From the NCBI GenBank assembly GCA_964539095.1, contig CAZIFL010000001.1, positions 161,268 to 225,267 on the forward strand: a stretch of DNA of 64,000 bases, read 5' to 3'. The DNA comes from DAIPKP01 sp964539095. GTDB lineage: Bacteria > Synergistota > Synergistia > Synergistales > Aminiphilaceae. Below, in pieces: positions 45,353 through 54,803 of the stretch. Each line of letters begins with the position of its first letter. The first letter of the stretch is position 1. The notes beneath the pieces were generated by a model, which made no database searches, was not told the DNA's origin, and saw only the letters and a program-made list of their open reading frames with translations. The position numbers and the translations under genes are program-made.

Positions 45353-45978
45353 GCAATCAGATCCTCTAAGGTAACGACTCCATATTTTAAGGCTAACAGC
45401 ATGGCTTCAGTCTTATTCTTGGCCCCTAGCTTATCATAGATGGAAGCGAGGTGGGTCTGTACCGTCCGATCGCTGATAAAAAGTTCCTGGGCCACCTGTT
45501 TGCTCGAAAGCCCTTTGGCAGCGTAAAGAAGAACCTCCCGCTCTCTGGAAGAAAGTTCCTCGGGAACGTAGTCATCCTCCATGGCTCGAGAAATCTCTCT
45601 ATCAAGATACACGCCGCCTCCCGCCACAGTAAAGACAGCGCGGGCAAGCTCTTCCGGCGTTGCCGTCTTTAGGATGTACCCTTTAGCTCCCGCCCGCAAA
45701 GAGGCCATAACATACTGCTGGGCATCGTACGAACTAAGCATGAGGGAAAATGTGGGAAGCCCCGCCTCTTTAATTTTCCGCACCACTTGAACGCCGTCTT
45801 CCCGGGGCATGCGAATATCCATAAGAACCACCTGCGGGAGGACATCCTGAATCTTCTCCCACGCTTCAACTCCATCTGCAGCTTCTCCCACAAGGGTCAT
45901 TCCCGGGTCTTTTGCTATGTACGCAGCAATTCCCGAACGTGTCATGGGATGATCGTCTGCAAGGAATACCCGAATCAT
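45349..45978 (-). CDS. NarL/LuxR-family response regulator
   Basis: 209-aa regulator. The receiver domain has the acidic pair Asp8/Asp9, phosphoacceptor Asp54 (VLMDIRMP) and Lys near 104; the C-terminal LuxR helix-turn-helix spans about 142-205 (LSSREREVLLYAAKGLSSKQVAQEL). Regulator precedes kinase, with translational coupling, so the two form a cognate pair. Targets are unknown. Confidence 0.93.
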   Translation of the reverse strand: MIRVFLADDHPMTRSGIAAYIAKDPGMTLVGEAADGVEAWEKIQDVLPQVVLMDIRMPREDGVQVVRKIKEAGLPTFSLMLSSYDAQQYVMASLRAGAKGYILKTATPEELARAVFTVAGGGVYLDREISRAMEDDYVPEELSSREREVLLYAAKGLSSKQVAQELFISDRTVQTHLASIYDKLGAKNKTEAMLLALKYGVVTLEDLIA

Positions 45979-46104
45979 GAAATTCCTCCCTCCCCCCTGT
46001 TGATTTTCATTTTTTTCTACGAGAAAGAGGACCCTTGGGCCCTCCTGAAAGATTGCAGGATCATCGAAAGGTGCCGCTCCTCAAGGACATGAAACCTCTT
46101 GAGA

Positions 46105-46674
46105 CTACAGGCCGAGGCCAATCTCTCTCTCCAGAGGACGCAAAGCGAGTATAACGTCTTCGATAAGCTCCTCCAAGGAAACCCCAAGAAGATCCGTCCC
46201 CTTCTGGATGACATCCCGGTCCACTCCTCGTGCAAAAGCCTTGTCTTTCAACTTCTTCTTCACTGATTTTACTTCAAGATCCTGGAGAGATTTGCTTGGC
46301 CGTACAAGGGCCACCGCCGTGACAAATCCCGTAAGCTCATCCACGCCATAAAGCACCTTTTCCATGGTGCTCTCAGGAGGAACATCCTGCTGCAAAAGGC
46401 CCCACGCATGGGAGCGCATGGCGCGAACAATTTCCGGAGGACATTCGGCTTCCCCCAAAAGGACCATTCCCAGGGAGGTATGCTCCTCGGGACTCTTTTG
46501 GGTTTTCTCCCAATCAATGTCATGAAGCAACCCAACTATCCCCCAAAGATCTTCAGATTCTCCATATTTTCTCGCAAAATACCGCATGGCCGCTTCCACT
46601 GCAAGGGCGTGTTTGAGAAGGGCTGCATCCTTGTTATGTTGCAAAAAAAGATCCAAGGCTTCCTGGCGATTCAT
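46105..46674 (-). CDS. HD-domain phosphohydrolase
   Basis: 189-aa HD-superfamily protein: the metal ligands are in KHALAVEAAM, LLHDIDWE (His-Asp) and HTSLG, an HDIG-type layout. Substrate unknown; related small HD proteins are often annotated as hydrolases only. AAAGGAG precedes the ATG. It follows the dCMP deaminase gene on the same strand by 46 bases, so both may act on nucleotides. Confidence 0.85.
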   Translation of the reverse strand: MNRQEALDLFLQHNKDAALLKHALAVEAAMRYFARKYGESEDLWGIVGLLHDIDWEKTQKSPEEHTSLGMVLLGEAECPPEIVRAMRSHAWGLLQQDVPPESTMEKVLYGVDELTGFVTAVALVRPSKSLQDLEVKSVKKKLKDKAFARGVDRDVIQKGTDLLGVSLEELIEDVILALRPLEREIGLGL

Positions 46675-46720
46675 AGAAAACTCCTTTCCATAAGCTCCAT
46701 AAGCTCAAGAGGCAACAGCA

Positions 46721-47197
46721 TCAGCCCTTTTCCTTATGAGATTTCCCGTCCTGAGGATCTCCGAGGCATACCACCTCAATTCCTGCTGTGCGCCGCAGCT
46801 CTCTGGCAAGGGTGTCAGGATAGGAATAAAGGTACACAATACGAAAGATTCCCGCATTAATGATGGCCTTCGTACAGAAGGAGCAAGGCTCAGTGGTACA
46901 ATAAAGCTCTGCTCCCCTCGTAGGAGATCCCACAGCAGCAGCCTGAACAATAGCGTTGATCTCCGCATGACTTCCGCGACAGATCTCATGTCGCTCCCCG
47001 GAAGGTATATTCAGCTCCTGCCGCAGACAACCTGTCTCAGAGCAGTGAGGTACTCCTCGGGGGGCCCCATTGTATCCTGTACTCACGATGTGTCTGTCGC
47101 GAACAATTACTGCCCCAACCTTACGCCGCAAACAAGTGCTTCGTGAAGCCACGGCCTCTGCAATAGATATAAAATACTCATCCCAACTAGGACGCAC
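46721..47197 (-). CDS. dCMP/cytidine deaminase family protein (ComEB-like)
   Basis: 158-aa zinc deaminase with HAE (near residue 78) and PCSFC (PCxxC, near 104), matching deoxycytidylate deaminases that feed dUMP to thymidylate synthesis. YNGAPRG is a dCMP-deaminase hallmark. GTG 47197 is preferred, 7 bases after AAGGAGG; a TTG sits one codon upstream. Confidence 0.9.
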   Translation of the reverse strand: MRPSWDEYFISIAEAVASRSTCLRRKVGAVIVRDRHIVSTGYNGAPRGVPHCSETGCLRQELNIPSGERHEICRGSHAEINAIVQAAAVGSPTRGAELYCTTEPCSFCTKAIINAGIFRIVYLYSYPDTLARELRRTAGIEVVCLGDPQDGKSHKEKG

Positions 47198-47208
47198 CAA
47201 AAACCTCC

Positions 47209-47895
47209 TTATTCCTGCTCCAGAGACATGAGGGCCTCTACAAAAGACATCCGCATGTCTGGACGAATTTGCGGAGGGGGCCCAAGGATTTCCCGTGTTT
47301 CATCCAGCTCGAAATCGAAGAGAATTTGAGAGATACAAAGCTCCACCACATCATCCGTCTCATAGGGGATAGTAGCCCGGCGATATCCAAACTGTTCCGC
47401 AAAAAAGGCCTTGTTTACAAATCCCTTCGTGGCATCCTGCAAGGCCTTTGAGAGAAGATCGAGAAAAGGAAGTTCGTCAAAAAAAGGATCATTACCCATG
47501 AAGGCAATGACCTTAACCTCGTCCTTCAGGAAATATCTATCCCAAACGCCACAGAGAGTAATTCCGGCTTGAACTTCATCAATGGTCTCTAGAAGGAGGG
47601 AAGTGAGAACCTCCATCTCCCGCGAAAAACCAAAGAGCATGAGAAAACCTAGGGATTGTTCTCGGTACCGTTCAGGATCAATAATGCTCTCTGGGAAAAG
47701 AGCCCCCACACGACCCATGGAAGAACTTCTCATGTAAAGAAGTTCGCTCCCTATTTCCATGGAAAAAGCAGCGATCTCTCCAAGCTCTTTGCTATGTAAA
47801 GCGCTAATGCTGACGGGATGGAAATCCAGAGCGTAACTTGCCCAGGAGACGATATCTATATCCATGTCCCTATCCCAATACGGTAAAAGCCCCAT
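47209..47895 (-). CDS. Unknown 228-aa protein
   Basis: Acidic soluble protein without signal peptide or recognised motif. The C-terminal half has alternating strands and helices (FGYRRATIPYETDDVVELCISQ). AAAGGAG precedes the ATG. It lies between the deaminase gene (8 bases after its stop) and cheV (90 bases upstream), so it could belong to either unit. Confidence 0.75.
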   Translation of the reverse strand: MGLLPYWDRDMDIDIVSWASYALDFHPVSISALHSKELGEIAAFSMEIGSELLYMRSSSMGRVGALFPESIIDPERYREQSLGFLMLFGFSREMEVLTSLLLETIDEVQAGITLCGVWDRYFLKDEVKVIAFMGNDPFFDELPFLDLLSKALQDATKGFVNKAFFAEQFGYRRATIPYETDDVVELCISQILFDFELDETREILGPPPQIRPDMRMSFVEALMSLEQE

Positions 47896-47985
47896 ACAAC
47901 AAACTCCTTTATCAGGAAGATGCGATGCTCTGGGATCCTGATTTTTTCAATGTGAACCCGCAGGAACGCTTTTTACAGCTAAAAG

Positions 47986-48912
47986 CTATACAGGATGCCC
48001 TACAAGCTCTTTGTTTTTTAGAATAAGCTCCGTAACGGTATGTACGAGCAATTCGATTTCAGGTTTCGTTATCTGGGCATCCGCACCGATACTTTGGGCC
48101 TTTCTCCGGATATCTTCTGCCATGATGGAGGAGAAAACGATCACTGGAAGATGTCCCAGGATTTCGCTCTCTTTGACCTTTCTTGTAAGTGTAAGTCCGT
48201 CCATTTTGGGCATTTCAATATCGGTAATAAGGAGGTTGAAAAGGTTGTGGTCTTCCTGAAGACGATCCCACGCAGCCTTTCCATGTCCCACAAGCTCTAC
48301 GTTGTGGAAGCCCCCTTCTGCAAGGGCATCCTGAAGAAGTCTGCGGATAAGAGGGGAATCTTCTGCCACAAGAATACGATAACGGCTGGGATCGCCCAAG
48401 CGAGAACTAACCTCTTTCATCATTTTTTTGTCTACGTGAAACTGCTCCTGAAGTTGAGGGTTTACGGTCTGCACAATGCGTTCGTAATCCAAGAGAAGGA
48501 TGTTACGCCCCTCTCTTTTGATAACATAAAGGGCATTTTCTCCCAGGAAGGTTCCCGTAAGAGTAGAATCCAGCTCGTCGGAATTAATCCGGTAAATACG
48601 TTCCACCGCATCAACGACAAATCCCAGCTTCATTTTATTAAACTCTGCCACAACAACCTTGCTTTCCTCGACAGGCGCCGTTGATTCTATCCCTAGATAG
48701 CGACGTAAATCAATTAAAGGAATAACTTCTCCCCGGATTGTCGCAATTCCCAACATGGCCTGGTTAGACTTAGGTACAGAACGCACCCCTGTCCATCGTA
48801 AAATCTCCCTGGTTTTATCTACGTTGATGGCGAAAGATTGATCCCCCAGCATAAAAACCACGACTTGCCACTCGTTTGTCCCTACTTCTGTAAGAATCTT
48901 ATCGCTTTTCAT
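47986..48912 (-). CDS. cheV: Chemotaxis scaffold CheV (CheW-receiver fusion)
   Basis: 308-aa fusion of a CheW domain (about 14-160; IRGEVIPLIDLRRYLGI) and a response-regulator receiver (about 178-305; AEDSPLIRRLL, phosphoacceptor Asp in LLITDIEMPKMDG, Lys in ITKPE). CheV couples receptors to the kinase CheA and adapts by phosphorylation. No other chemotaxis gene is in the window. It has its own promoter at 48953-48981. Confidence 0.92.
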   Translation of the reverse strand: MKSDKILTEVGTNEWQVVVFMLGDQSFAINVDKTREILRWTGVRSVPKSNQAMLGIATIRGEVIPLIDLRRYLGIESTAPVEESKVVVAEFNKMKLGFVVDAVERIYRINSDELDSTLTGTFLGENALYVIKREGRNILLLDYERIVQTVNPQLQEQFHVDKKMMKEVSSRLGDPSRYRILVAEDSPLIRRLLQDALAEGGFHNVELVGHGKAAWDRLQEDHNLFNLLITDIEMPKMDGLTLTRKVKESEILGHLPVIVFSSIMAEDIRRKAQSIGADAQITKPEIELLVHTVTELILKNKELVGHPV

Positions 48913-48952
48913 AAGAGAATCACCTCAATTCCTTCTGTCTCAGTTTAGAATC

Positions 48953-48981
48953 ACTATAAGCGAAGTTCCTCCAGGACTCAA
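48953..48981 (-). promoter_or_regulatory. Promoter of cheV
   Basis: TTGAGT (48976-48981) and TATAGT (48953-48958), 17-base spacer, about 40 bases upstream of cheV. Confidence 0.65.
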
Positions 48982-49040
48982 CAAAAACCTTAGCGTATTT
49001 CCCAATTCTAAAGACCTTGAACCTTTGTGGAAACAATCTC

Positions 49041-49069
49041 TTGACGAGGACGAGTTGAATCCGTATGGT
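49041..49069 (+). promoter_or_regulatory. Promoter of the polysaccharide deacetylase gene
   Basis: TTGACG (49041-49046) and TATGGT (49064-49069), 17-base spacer. A 7-bp hairpin TGCAGGG/CCCTGCA (49077-49094) lies at the expected start of the RNA, ahead of AAAGGAGGT. Confidence 0.6.
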
Positions 49070-49117
49070 AGGAGCCTGCAGGGAAGGCCCTGCATATTCC
49101 CAAAGGAGGTTTCGCTC

Positions 49118-49924
49118 TTGAAGATCTGGAAGCCGTTTCGAAAAAAGATACGTTTTACGGTGTCTATACTGTTTGTCTTTTGCTTTCTTTTTTCTGCCTT
49201 TCCCGGAGAAGGCACGATCCTATCCAAACTTCCCACCCCCTCAAACTCCCACAAAAAGGAAGTAGCCCTTACCATTGATGATGGGCCGCACCCAGGGTAC
49301 ACCGAGAGAATTCTATCACTTTTAGCCGAACATGAGGTAAAAGCAAGCTTTTTTCTTGTAGGAAAGATGGCGGCCACATATCCGTATCTGGTACGAAAAA
49401 TTGCTGCACAGGGACACACTATCGCAAATCACTCGCATTACCACAATAATCTTGTAAAGCTCCCCTTGGATAATATGCCCTTTGAATGGATTATGTGCAG
49501 CAGTACGCTCTACTCCATTCTTGGAACCTATCCTCGTTTCTGCCGCCCCCCGGGAGGGAACTACAACCAACAGGTAGTCAACGCGGCGGCAAAAGAAGGG
49601 CTCCGGATGGTTCTGTGGACAGCCAACGCAGGAGATTGTACTGGCATTTCTGCAAAAGTCATTGAGCAGAAGGTGGTAAACAGAACCCAGCCGGGAGGAA
49701 TTATCCTCATTCACGACGGTGTTGAAGCCACCATTGAGGCTCTCCCAGAAATTATAAAGGGACTCAAGAAAAAAGGCTTTACTTTTGTCACTCTAGATCA
49801 GGCCTTCCCTGCAGCTAACATCGACCAGCCTGTGAAAGCATCTTCGAGAACCACCCCCTCTGATCCGCAGAAAGCGCCATTTCCTCCGGCGAAAGACGCC
49901 AAACCCAGTTGCCCGACCCAGTAG
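49118..49924 (+). CDS. Secreted polysaccharide deacetylase (NodB domain)
   Basis: 268-aa CE4 enzyme. A basic start and hydrophobic helix (about 8-28) make a signal peptide or anchor; the NodB domain follows (about 48-230) with TIDDGPHP (metal Asp pair), HSHYH (metal His pair), RPPGG and LIHDG. Likely removes acetyl groups from peptidoglycan or another glycan. TTG 49118 is the start, 7 bases after a perfect AAAGGAGGT. The Pro/Lys-rich tail (about 233-268) is encoded opposite the end of malQ. Confidence 0.88.
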   Translation: MKIWKPFRKKIRFTVSILFVFCFLFSAFPGEGTILSKLPTPSNSHKKEVALTIDDGPHPGYTERILSLLAEHEVKASFFLVGKMAATYPYLVRKIAAQGHTIANHSHYHNNLVKLPLDNMPFEWIMCSSTLYSILGTYPRFCRPPGGNYNQQVVNAAAKEGLRMVLWTANAGDCTGISAKVIEQKVVNRTQPGGIILIHDGVEATIEALPEIIKGLKKKGFTFVTLDQAFPAANIDQPVKASSRTTPSDPQKAPFPPAKDAKPSCPTQ

Positions 49925-51332
49925 AGGGGATGTTGATGCGTCCTGAACTTCCTAAACCGAGAATGTCCTGAAAAGGAATGATAGCGGTATAGGCCACGGA
50001 TTCCAGAGCCATGCGGGTAAGTATTCTGTGGACATTCCCCTCTCCGAGAGAATGTCCACAGATTTCTGCGACTTCCCGCTGTTGGAGAGGCAAAAGATCC
50101 TCCAGATACCAGCCTCGGCTGGTGTTGTTGTCGTGGGTAGCAGTAAAAACGACCGACAAGGGGCGATGATTATGCAAAGCATAGGGATTCTCCCGGTAAT
50201 TTTCAAAGGCAAAGTGCAAAATTTCCATTCCCGGAAGTCCCCATGTATCCCGAAGATCCCGAACATCCTGGGTTATCACCCCAAGGTCCTCCGCAAAAAA
50301 GGGAAGTCTTCCCAAAGCTTTCTGAAAATGTTCAAAAAGGTCCCCGCCGGGAGATGTCACCCATTTTCCCTGCACGGCGTCCGGCAAGGAAGCTTCAATT
50401 TCCCAATATGCGGAAAAGCCTCGAAAGTGATCTAGGCGAAGAGCATCGCACATATCTAAAGCATGACGCACTCTTTCTACCCACCAGGAATACTCGCAGG
50501 AGCGCATGGCATCCCAGTTATAAATAGGATTCCCCCAACGTTGTCCCGTTTTACTATAGTAGTCCGGCGGGACCCCCGCCACCACAAGAGGAGATCCCTT
50601 CTGATCCAGGCGAAAAAGATCCCGGTTTGCCCAAACATCGGCACTGTCATAATCCACATAAAAGGGCATGTCTCCAAGGACCATGATGCCGAGGTTTTTT
50701 GCATAATCGTGGACATCTTTCCACTGCTGGAAGAGAATGAACTGAACATACTGCTCGTAAGCGATTTCTTCCCGAAGACTTTCCTCTGCGATGATATTTT
50801 GGGGAGAGGCCTCCCCCCATACGTTCCAGGCTGAGCCGTTGTTTCTTTTCTTGAGCGAGGAAAAAAGAGCGTATGTTTCAAGCCAACGGAAATGCGTCGT
50901 GGTAAAAGCGTCTAGCTCCTGCCGTAGAACCTGGCTGTGACGATTACGCTCCCAGGTTCGACGTAAAAAAGCATCCTTCCACGTCTCTACCATGGAGTAG
51001 GCGATTTTCTTCCCGGGGAAAGCGGGAATTTTACCAAAATCTGCATATTCTGCTAACCCTTGGGAAAGCATCTGTTCAGGGCTCACAAAAAGAGGATTCA
51101 ATGCAAAAGCGGAGGAAGCACTGTATGGAGAATTTCCCCTTCCTACCTCGGTAGGACCCAGAGGTAAAATGTGCCAGTATCGCAACCCCAGAGAATGCGT
51201 CATTTCAAGGAACCGAAAAGCTCCGGGACCGAAGTCTCCGATGCCAAAAAGCGAGGGGAGAGAAAAAACGGGCAAAAGAACGCCTCCCCGCCTTTGTTCA
51301 AAAGGCTTCGACATTCTAAGCTTTTTTTCCAT
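49815..51332 (-). CDS. malQ: 4-alpha-glucanotransferase (amylomaltase)
   Basis: 505-aa GH77 enzyme that disproportionates maltodextrins. GDMPFYVDYDSADVW, RLDHFRGF (nucleophile Asp), AEDLG (acid/base Glu) and THDNNT are the family motifs; the C-terminal GNWVWRL is also conserved, so the real end reaches 49815. It overlaps glgB upstream by 17 bases and the convergent deacetylase by 110 bases. Confidence 0.93.
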   Translation of the reverse strand: MEKKLRMSKPFEQRRGGVLLPVFSLPSLFGIGDFGPGAFRFLEMTHSLGLRYWHILPLGPTEVGRGNSPYSASSAFALNPLFVSPEQMLSQGLAEYADFGKIPAFPGKKIAYSMVETWKDAFLRRTWERNRHSQVLRQELDAFTTTHFRWLETYALFSSLKKRNNGSAWNVWGEASPQNIIAEESLREEIAYEQYVQFILFQQWKDVHDYAKNLGIMVLGDMPFYVDYDSADVWANRDLFRLDQKGSPLVVAGVPPDYYSKTGQRWGNPIYNWDAMRSCEYSWWVERVRHALDMCDALRLDHFRGFSAYWEIEASLPDAVQGKWVTSPGGDLFEHFQKALGRLPFFAEDLGVITQDVRDLRDTWGLPGMEILHFAFENYRENPYALHNHRPLSVVFTATHDNNTSRGWYLEDLLPLQQREVAEICGHSLGEGNVHRILTRMALESVAYTAIIPFQDILGLGSSGRINIPSTGSGNWVWRLSPEEMALSADQRGWFSKMLSQAGRC

Positions 51333-53265
51333 GAAGATCCTCTTCTCCTCTCCTGGAGGGGGTTAGAAAAAGCACCCCGAGAGGAGGAAGATTCAGGGAA
51401 AGAGAGTACGCTTTTCCATGAAAACCATACTCCTCGGCCTCAATGGAACCGTAATTTCCCCACCCGCTCCCTCCATATTCAAGGGCATCGCTATTAAGAA
51501 TTTCCTCCCAAATACCGGGCAGAGGAACTCCTATGCGATACAACGTTCGTGGTACGGGGGTCATATTGCATGCCACAAGTAGCATTTCTCCAGATGAGGA
51601 GAAACGAAGAAAGGAGATCACGCTCTGCTCGGAGTCTTGACAATCAATCCAGGAAAATCCTCTGGGTGATGCGTCTTCCTCGTATAGGGGAGGAGATTTG
51701 ACATAGGTGTTATTGAGATCACGAATCCAGGAAGCTATCTGGCGATGTGCCTCGCGCTCATAAAGACTCCAGTCAAGCCCCCTCTCATGGCTCCACTCCT
51801 CCCACTGTCCAAATTCGCCCCCCATAAAGAGGAGTTTCTTTCCAGGGTGGGCATAGAGAAAACCGTACAGAAGGCGAAGCTGTGCCCGTTTCTGCCAGAC
51901 ATCCCCGGGCATTTTCGCAAGAAGTGATCCCTTTCCGTGAACCACTTCATCGTGAGAGAGAGGGAGGCAGAAATTCTCTGCGTAGGCGTAGAGGAGGCTA
52001 AAGGTAAGTTCGTGATGTTTGTACTTTCGGTAAACTGGATCGGAGGAGAAATAGGAGAGCGTATCATGCATCCACCCCATGTTCCATTTGAGGCCGAATC
52101 CGAGACCACCAACATACACGGGGCGACTCACCATGGGCCACGCGGTTGACTCCTCGGCGATCATTTGAATATCCGGAAAAGCTTTATAGAGCGTGGCGTT
52201 CAGGGTCTGAAGAAAGTGCACAGCTTCAACATTTTCCTTCCCCCCATACTCATTCGGAACCCACTCCCCTTCTTTTCTGGAATAATCTAAATAGAGCATG
52301 GAAGCTACACCATCGACTCTGAGACCATCCGCATGAAAGGCCTTAACCCAATACATGGCACTGCTAATCAGGAAGCTGCACACCTCTCCCGAGGAATAGT
52401 CAAAAATAAAGCTGTGCCAGTCTCTGTGATATCCCTTTCTCATATCTGCGTACTCAAAAAGATGAGTGCCATCAAAGAAACCAAGGCTGAAGCCATCCGT
52501 AGGAAAGTGTGAGGGGACCCAGTCGAACAGTACGCCTATTCCTGCCTCGTGAAAAGCGTCTACCAATGCCATGCAATCTTCAGGGAGACCGTACCGAGCG
52601 GTAGGGGAAAAATACGATGTGCACTGATAGCCCCAGGAACCGTAAAAAGGGTGTTCCATAATGGGGAGAAATTCTACATGGGTAAAGCCAAGATCCTTAA
52701 CGTAAGGGACAAGCTGTTCTGCCATCTCTCCATAGGTGAGATCCCTTCCCTCGGAACGTTTCCAGGACCCAAGGTGTACTTCGTAGACACTCATGGGGTT
52801 GCGAATGCTATTTTTTTGCCACCGAGAACGCATCCACTCCTCATCTTTCCAGGAATAGAGAGGATTCCACACCACAGAAGCAGTTCTTGGAGGAATCTCT
52901 GTCCGCCTCGCAAAAGGGTCCGCCTTTTCTTGAACGTAGTTTCCCCTTTGGATCACATATTTGTATAGGGAACCGCTCTTCACAGAAGGAATAAAGCCTT
53001 CCCAAATGCCGGAGGAATCTTCTCGTTTTTGGAGAGCATGACTCTCTTTGTTCCAGAAGTTAAAATCTCCAGTGACAAAAACCTTGTCCGCTCCAGGAGC
53101 CCAGAGAGAGAAAAGAACCCCTGGCTCTTCCTGAAAAATCATTTCGTGGGATCCCAGTTTCTCCCAAAGGTTAGCGTGAGTCCCTTGACGAAAAAGGAAA
53201 ATGTCATATTCCGTAAAAAGGGAAACCCCATACCTCACGGATCCTCTATGTTCTTTCTTGTTCAC
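51316..53265 (-). CDS. glgB: 1,4-alpha-glucan branching enzyme
   Basis: 649-aa GH13 enzyme that branches glycogen. N-terminal CBM48 (about 40-130; FSLWAPGADKVFVTGDFNFW), then the barrel with GYQCTSYFSPT, GLRVDGVASML (nucleophile Asp), AEESTAWP (Glu) and LSHDEVVHGKGS. The GTG at 53265, with GGGAGGTGAG upstream, gives a normal length; the frame stays open further upstream but without a start signal. With malQ it points to glycogen/maltodextrin storage. Confidence 0.93.
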   Translation of the reverse strand: MNKKEHRGSVRYGVSLFTEYDIFLFRQGTHANLWEKLGSHEMIFQEEPGVLFSLWAPGADKVFVTGDFNFWNKESHALQKREDSSGIWEGFIPSVKSGSLYKYVIQRGNYVQEKADPFARRTEIPPRTASVVWNPLYSWKDEEWMRSRWQKNSIRNPMSVYEVHLGSWKRSEGRDLTYGEMAEQLVPYVKDLGFTHVEFLPIMEHPFYGSWGYQCTSYFSPTARYGLPEDCMALVDAFHEAGIGVLFDWVPSHFPTDGFSLGFFDGTHLFEYADMRKGYHRDWHSFIFDYSSGEVCSFLISSAMYWVKAFHADGLRVDGVASMLYLDYSRKEGEWVPNEYGGKENVEAVHFLQTLNATLYKAFPDIQMIAEESTAWPMVSRPVYVGGLGFGLKWNMGWMHDTLSYFSSDPVYRKYKHHELTFSLLYAYAENFCLPLSHDEVVHGKGSLLAKMPGDVWQKRAQLRLLYGFLYAHPGKKLLFMGGEFGQWEEWSHERGLDWSLYEREAHRQIASWIRDLNNTYVKSPPLYEEDASPRGFSWIDCQDSEQSVISFLRFSSSGEMLLVACNMTPVPRTLYRIGVPLPGIWEEILNSDALEYGGSGWGNYGSIEAEEYGFHGKAYSLSLNLPPLGVLFLTPSRRGEEDLHGKKA

Positions 53266-53609
53266 AAACTCACCTCCCCTGATAAAAGGCACATGCTGTA
53301 CATTTCGAAAAATGTTCTCGAAAAAGTTGCAAGATATCCCGGAATTCGTTTTCAGGATCTTTAGAGAAGTTTTCAGAAATTTCTCCAGGCAAAACAAAGA
53401 GATCCCCATCCTGAGGTTTTCATGATACCATGGAAGAACTCGATTGTTATCGGAAAGATTCGAGTGTGCAGGAAAAATGTGATTCTTCCCCGTACCCTTC
53501 AGCCAACCATAAAAGCCAAAGGGACGCACTTTTCAAAAGGGAAGCCGTGCTGTAAACACCCATACCGTGGAACTTTGTCTATTTCAGGCAGGAAAAGGAG
53601 GAGCGGGTC
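53266..53609. other. Intergenic region glgB/nudC
   Basis: Divergent spacer of 344 bases. A weak glgB promoter (ATAACA, 17 bases, TATCAT on the minus strand, around 53430-53458) is the best signal. No RNA gene or repeat recognised. Confidence 0.4.
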
Positions 53610-54425
53610 GTGATAGACGACAAAAAACCCTTGGGATTTCTTTTTTCGGATAATCGTATCTTGCTTCCAAAAGAAGAGAAAGATTTTGCGAACATACTTT
53701 TGGAACTTTACGAAACAAAAAAGTCCTCCCAAGAAGATTTTTGGCACTACGGTGGCATATATCAAGAGTACGGACTGTTTTGGAACGAAATTGCATCCCC
53801 GCCGGAGGATCTTCTTCAGGAATCCATGCATTTTATGAATCTTCGGGATGCGGCAACCCTATATGGATACGATGTTTTTTCTCTGGCTACTAAAATAACA
53901 CACCTTCGTCATTGGCAAAAACGGACATGTTTTTGCGGGGTTTGCGGAACGCCTACCATTCCGCTCCAAGAAGAAGAGCATGCCCGAAAATGCCCACAAT
54001 GTGACAGTGTCTTTTATCCTCAAATTTCTCCGGCAGTCATTGTGCGCATAGAAAGAGATGATACCATCCTCCTTGCGAGAAATGCGCGATTTCCTGGGAG
54101 AATGCATAGCCTCATAGCAGGATTTGTGGAACCCGGAGAATCTCTGGAGGATACCGTAAAGAGAGAGATCCTGGAAGAGGTAGGGGTATTTGTGAAAGAC
54201 ATTGTATACCTAGGGAGTCAGCCCTGGCCCTTTCCAGACTCACTCATGGTTGGTTTTTCCGCACAATGGGAAGCCGGGGATATCTGTGTGGATAATAAAG
54301 AAATCGTTGCAGCAAAGTGGTTTTCTCGCGAAGATTTGCCAAATCTTCCGCGCAGTGGAAGCATCGCCTATCGGATGATATCTCAGTGGATTTCCGAAAA
54401 AAACAGTAATCTTGTGAAACAATAG
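53610..54425 (+). CDS. nudC: NAD(+) diphosphatase / NAD-decapping Nudix enzyme NudC
   Basis: 271-aa Nudix hydrolase. It has a zinc ribbon (CGVCGT ... CPQCDS, about 111-132), the Nudix box GFVEPGESLEDTVKREILEE-xG (about 170-192) and the NADH-pyrophosphatase signature SQPWPFPDSLM (about 205-215). It cleaves NADH and can remove NAD caps from RNA. GTG 53610 with AAGGAGGAG upstream. Confidence 0.93.
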   Translation: MIDDKKPLGFLFSDNRILLPKEEKDFANILLELYETKKSSQEDFWHYGGIYQEYGLFWNEIASPPEDLLQESMHFMNLRDAATLYGYDVFSLATKITHLRHWQKRTCFCGVCGTPTIPLQEEEHARKCPQCDSVFYPQISPAVIVRIERDDTILLARNARFPGRMHSLIAGFVEPGESLEDTVKREILEEVGVFVKDIVYLGSQPWPFPDSLMVGFSAQWEAGDICVDNKEIVAAKWFSREDLPNLPRSGSIAYRMISQWISEKNSNLVKQ

Positions 54426-54748
54426 TGCCGCAGAGATGCTTGCCACAGCTCTCCTCTTCCCACAATTTGGATTAGCATCCTCCGCTAGCAAAGGTAAAAA
54501 AGCAGAGGCTGTTTTGCTCCTGATTCCGTATTTCCCAAAAACACGTTCCAGAAAACAAAAAAAGCCCCTTGAAGCGGACTACTGCACTCAAGAAATGCCC
54601 GCAAAACGTATTGGGGACGTTCAAAATTTCACCACATGTACATGTATGAGGAACCTTTTTCCCTTTTTCAATCGAAATCAGAGGGATCAGTAATATTGCA
54701 CTCGACATTCTCCCCCGTTTGTGATTAAATGTAATCTGCAGCTTGGGA
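54426..54748. other. Intergenic region nudC/orphan regulator
   Basis: About 320 bases with no convincing gene. A minus-strand frame (54472-54708) has two CxC/CG pairs but no start signal. A minus-strand CTTGA/TCAAG stem followed by GGGC and T7 (around 54558-54590) looks like a stray terminator. It may be a decayed remnant. Confidence 0.35.
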
Positions 54749-54777
54749 TTGCGTTATCCTTTGTTGCGCCATAACAA
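54749..54777 (+). promoter_or_regulatory. Candidate promoter of the orphan regulator
   Basis: TTGCGT (54749-54754) and TAACAA (54772-54777), 17-base spacer, 26 bases ahead of the ATG. Confidence 0.45.
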
Positions 54778-54803
54778 GGGATAAAATGAAGGGAGAGAAA
54801 ACC

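Noticed and set aside
54472..54708. 78-codon minus-strand frame with CTCG and CGH cysteine pairs
   Set aside because: No ribosome site, no family match, overlaps a possible terminator; cysteine pairs alone do not make a zinc finger.
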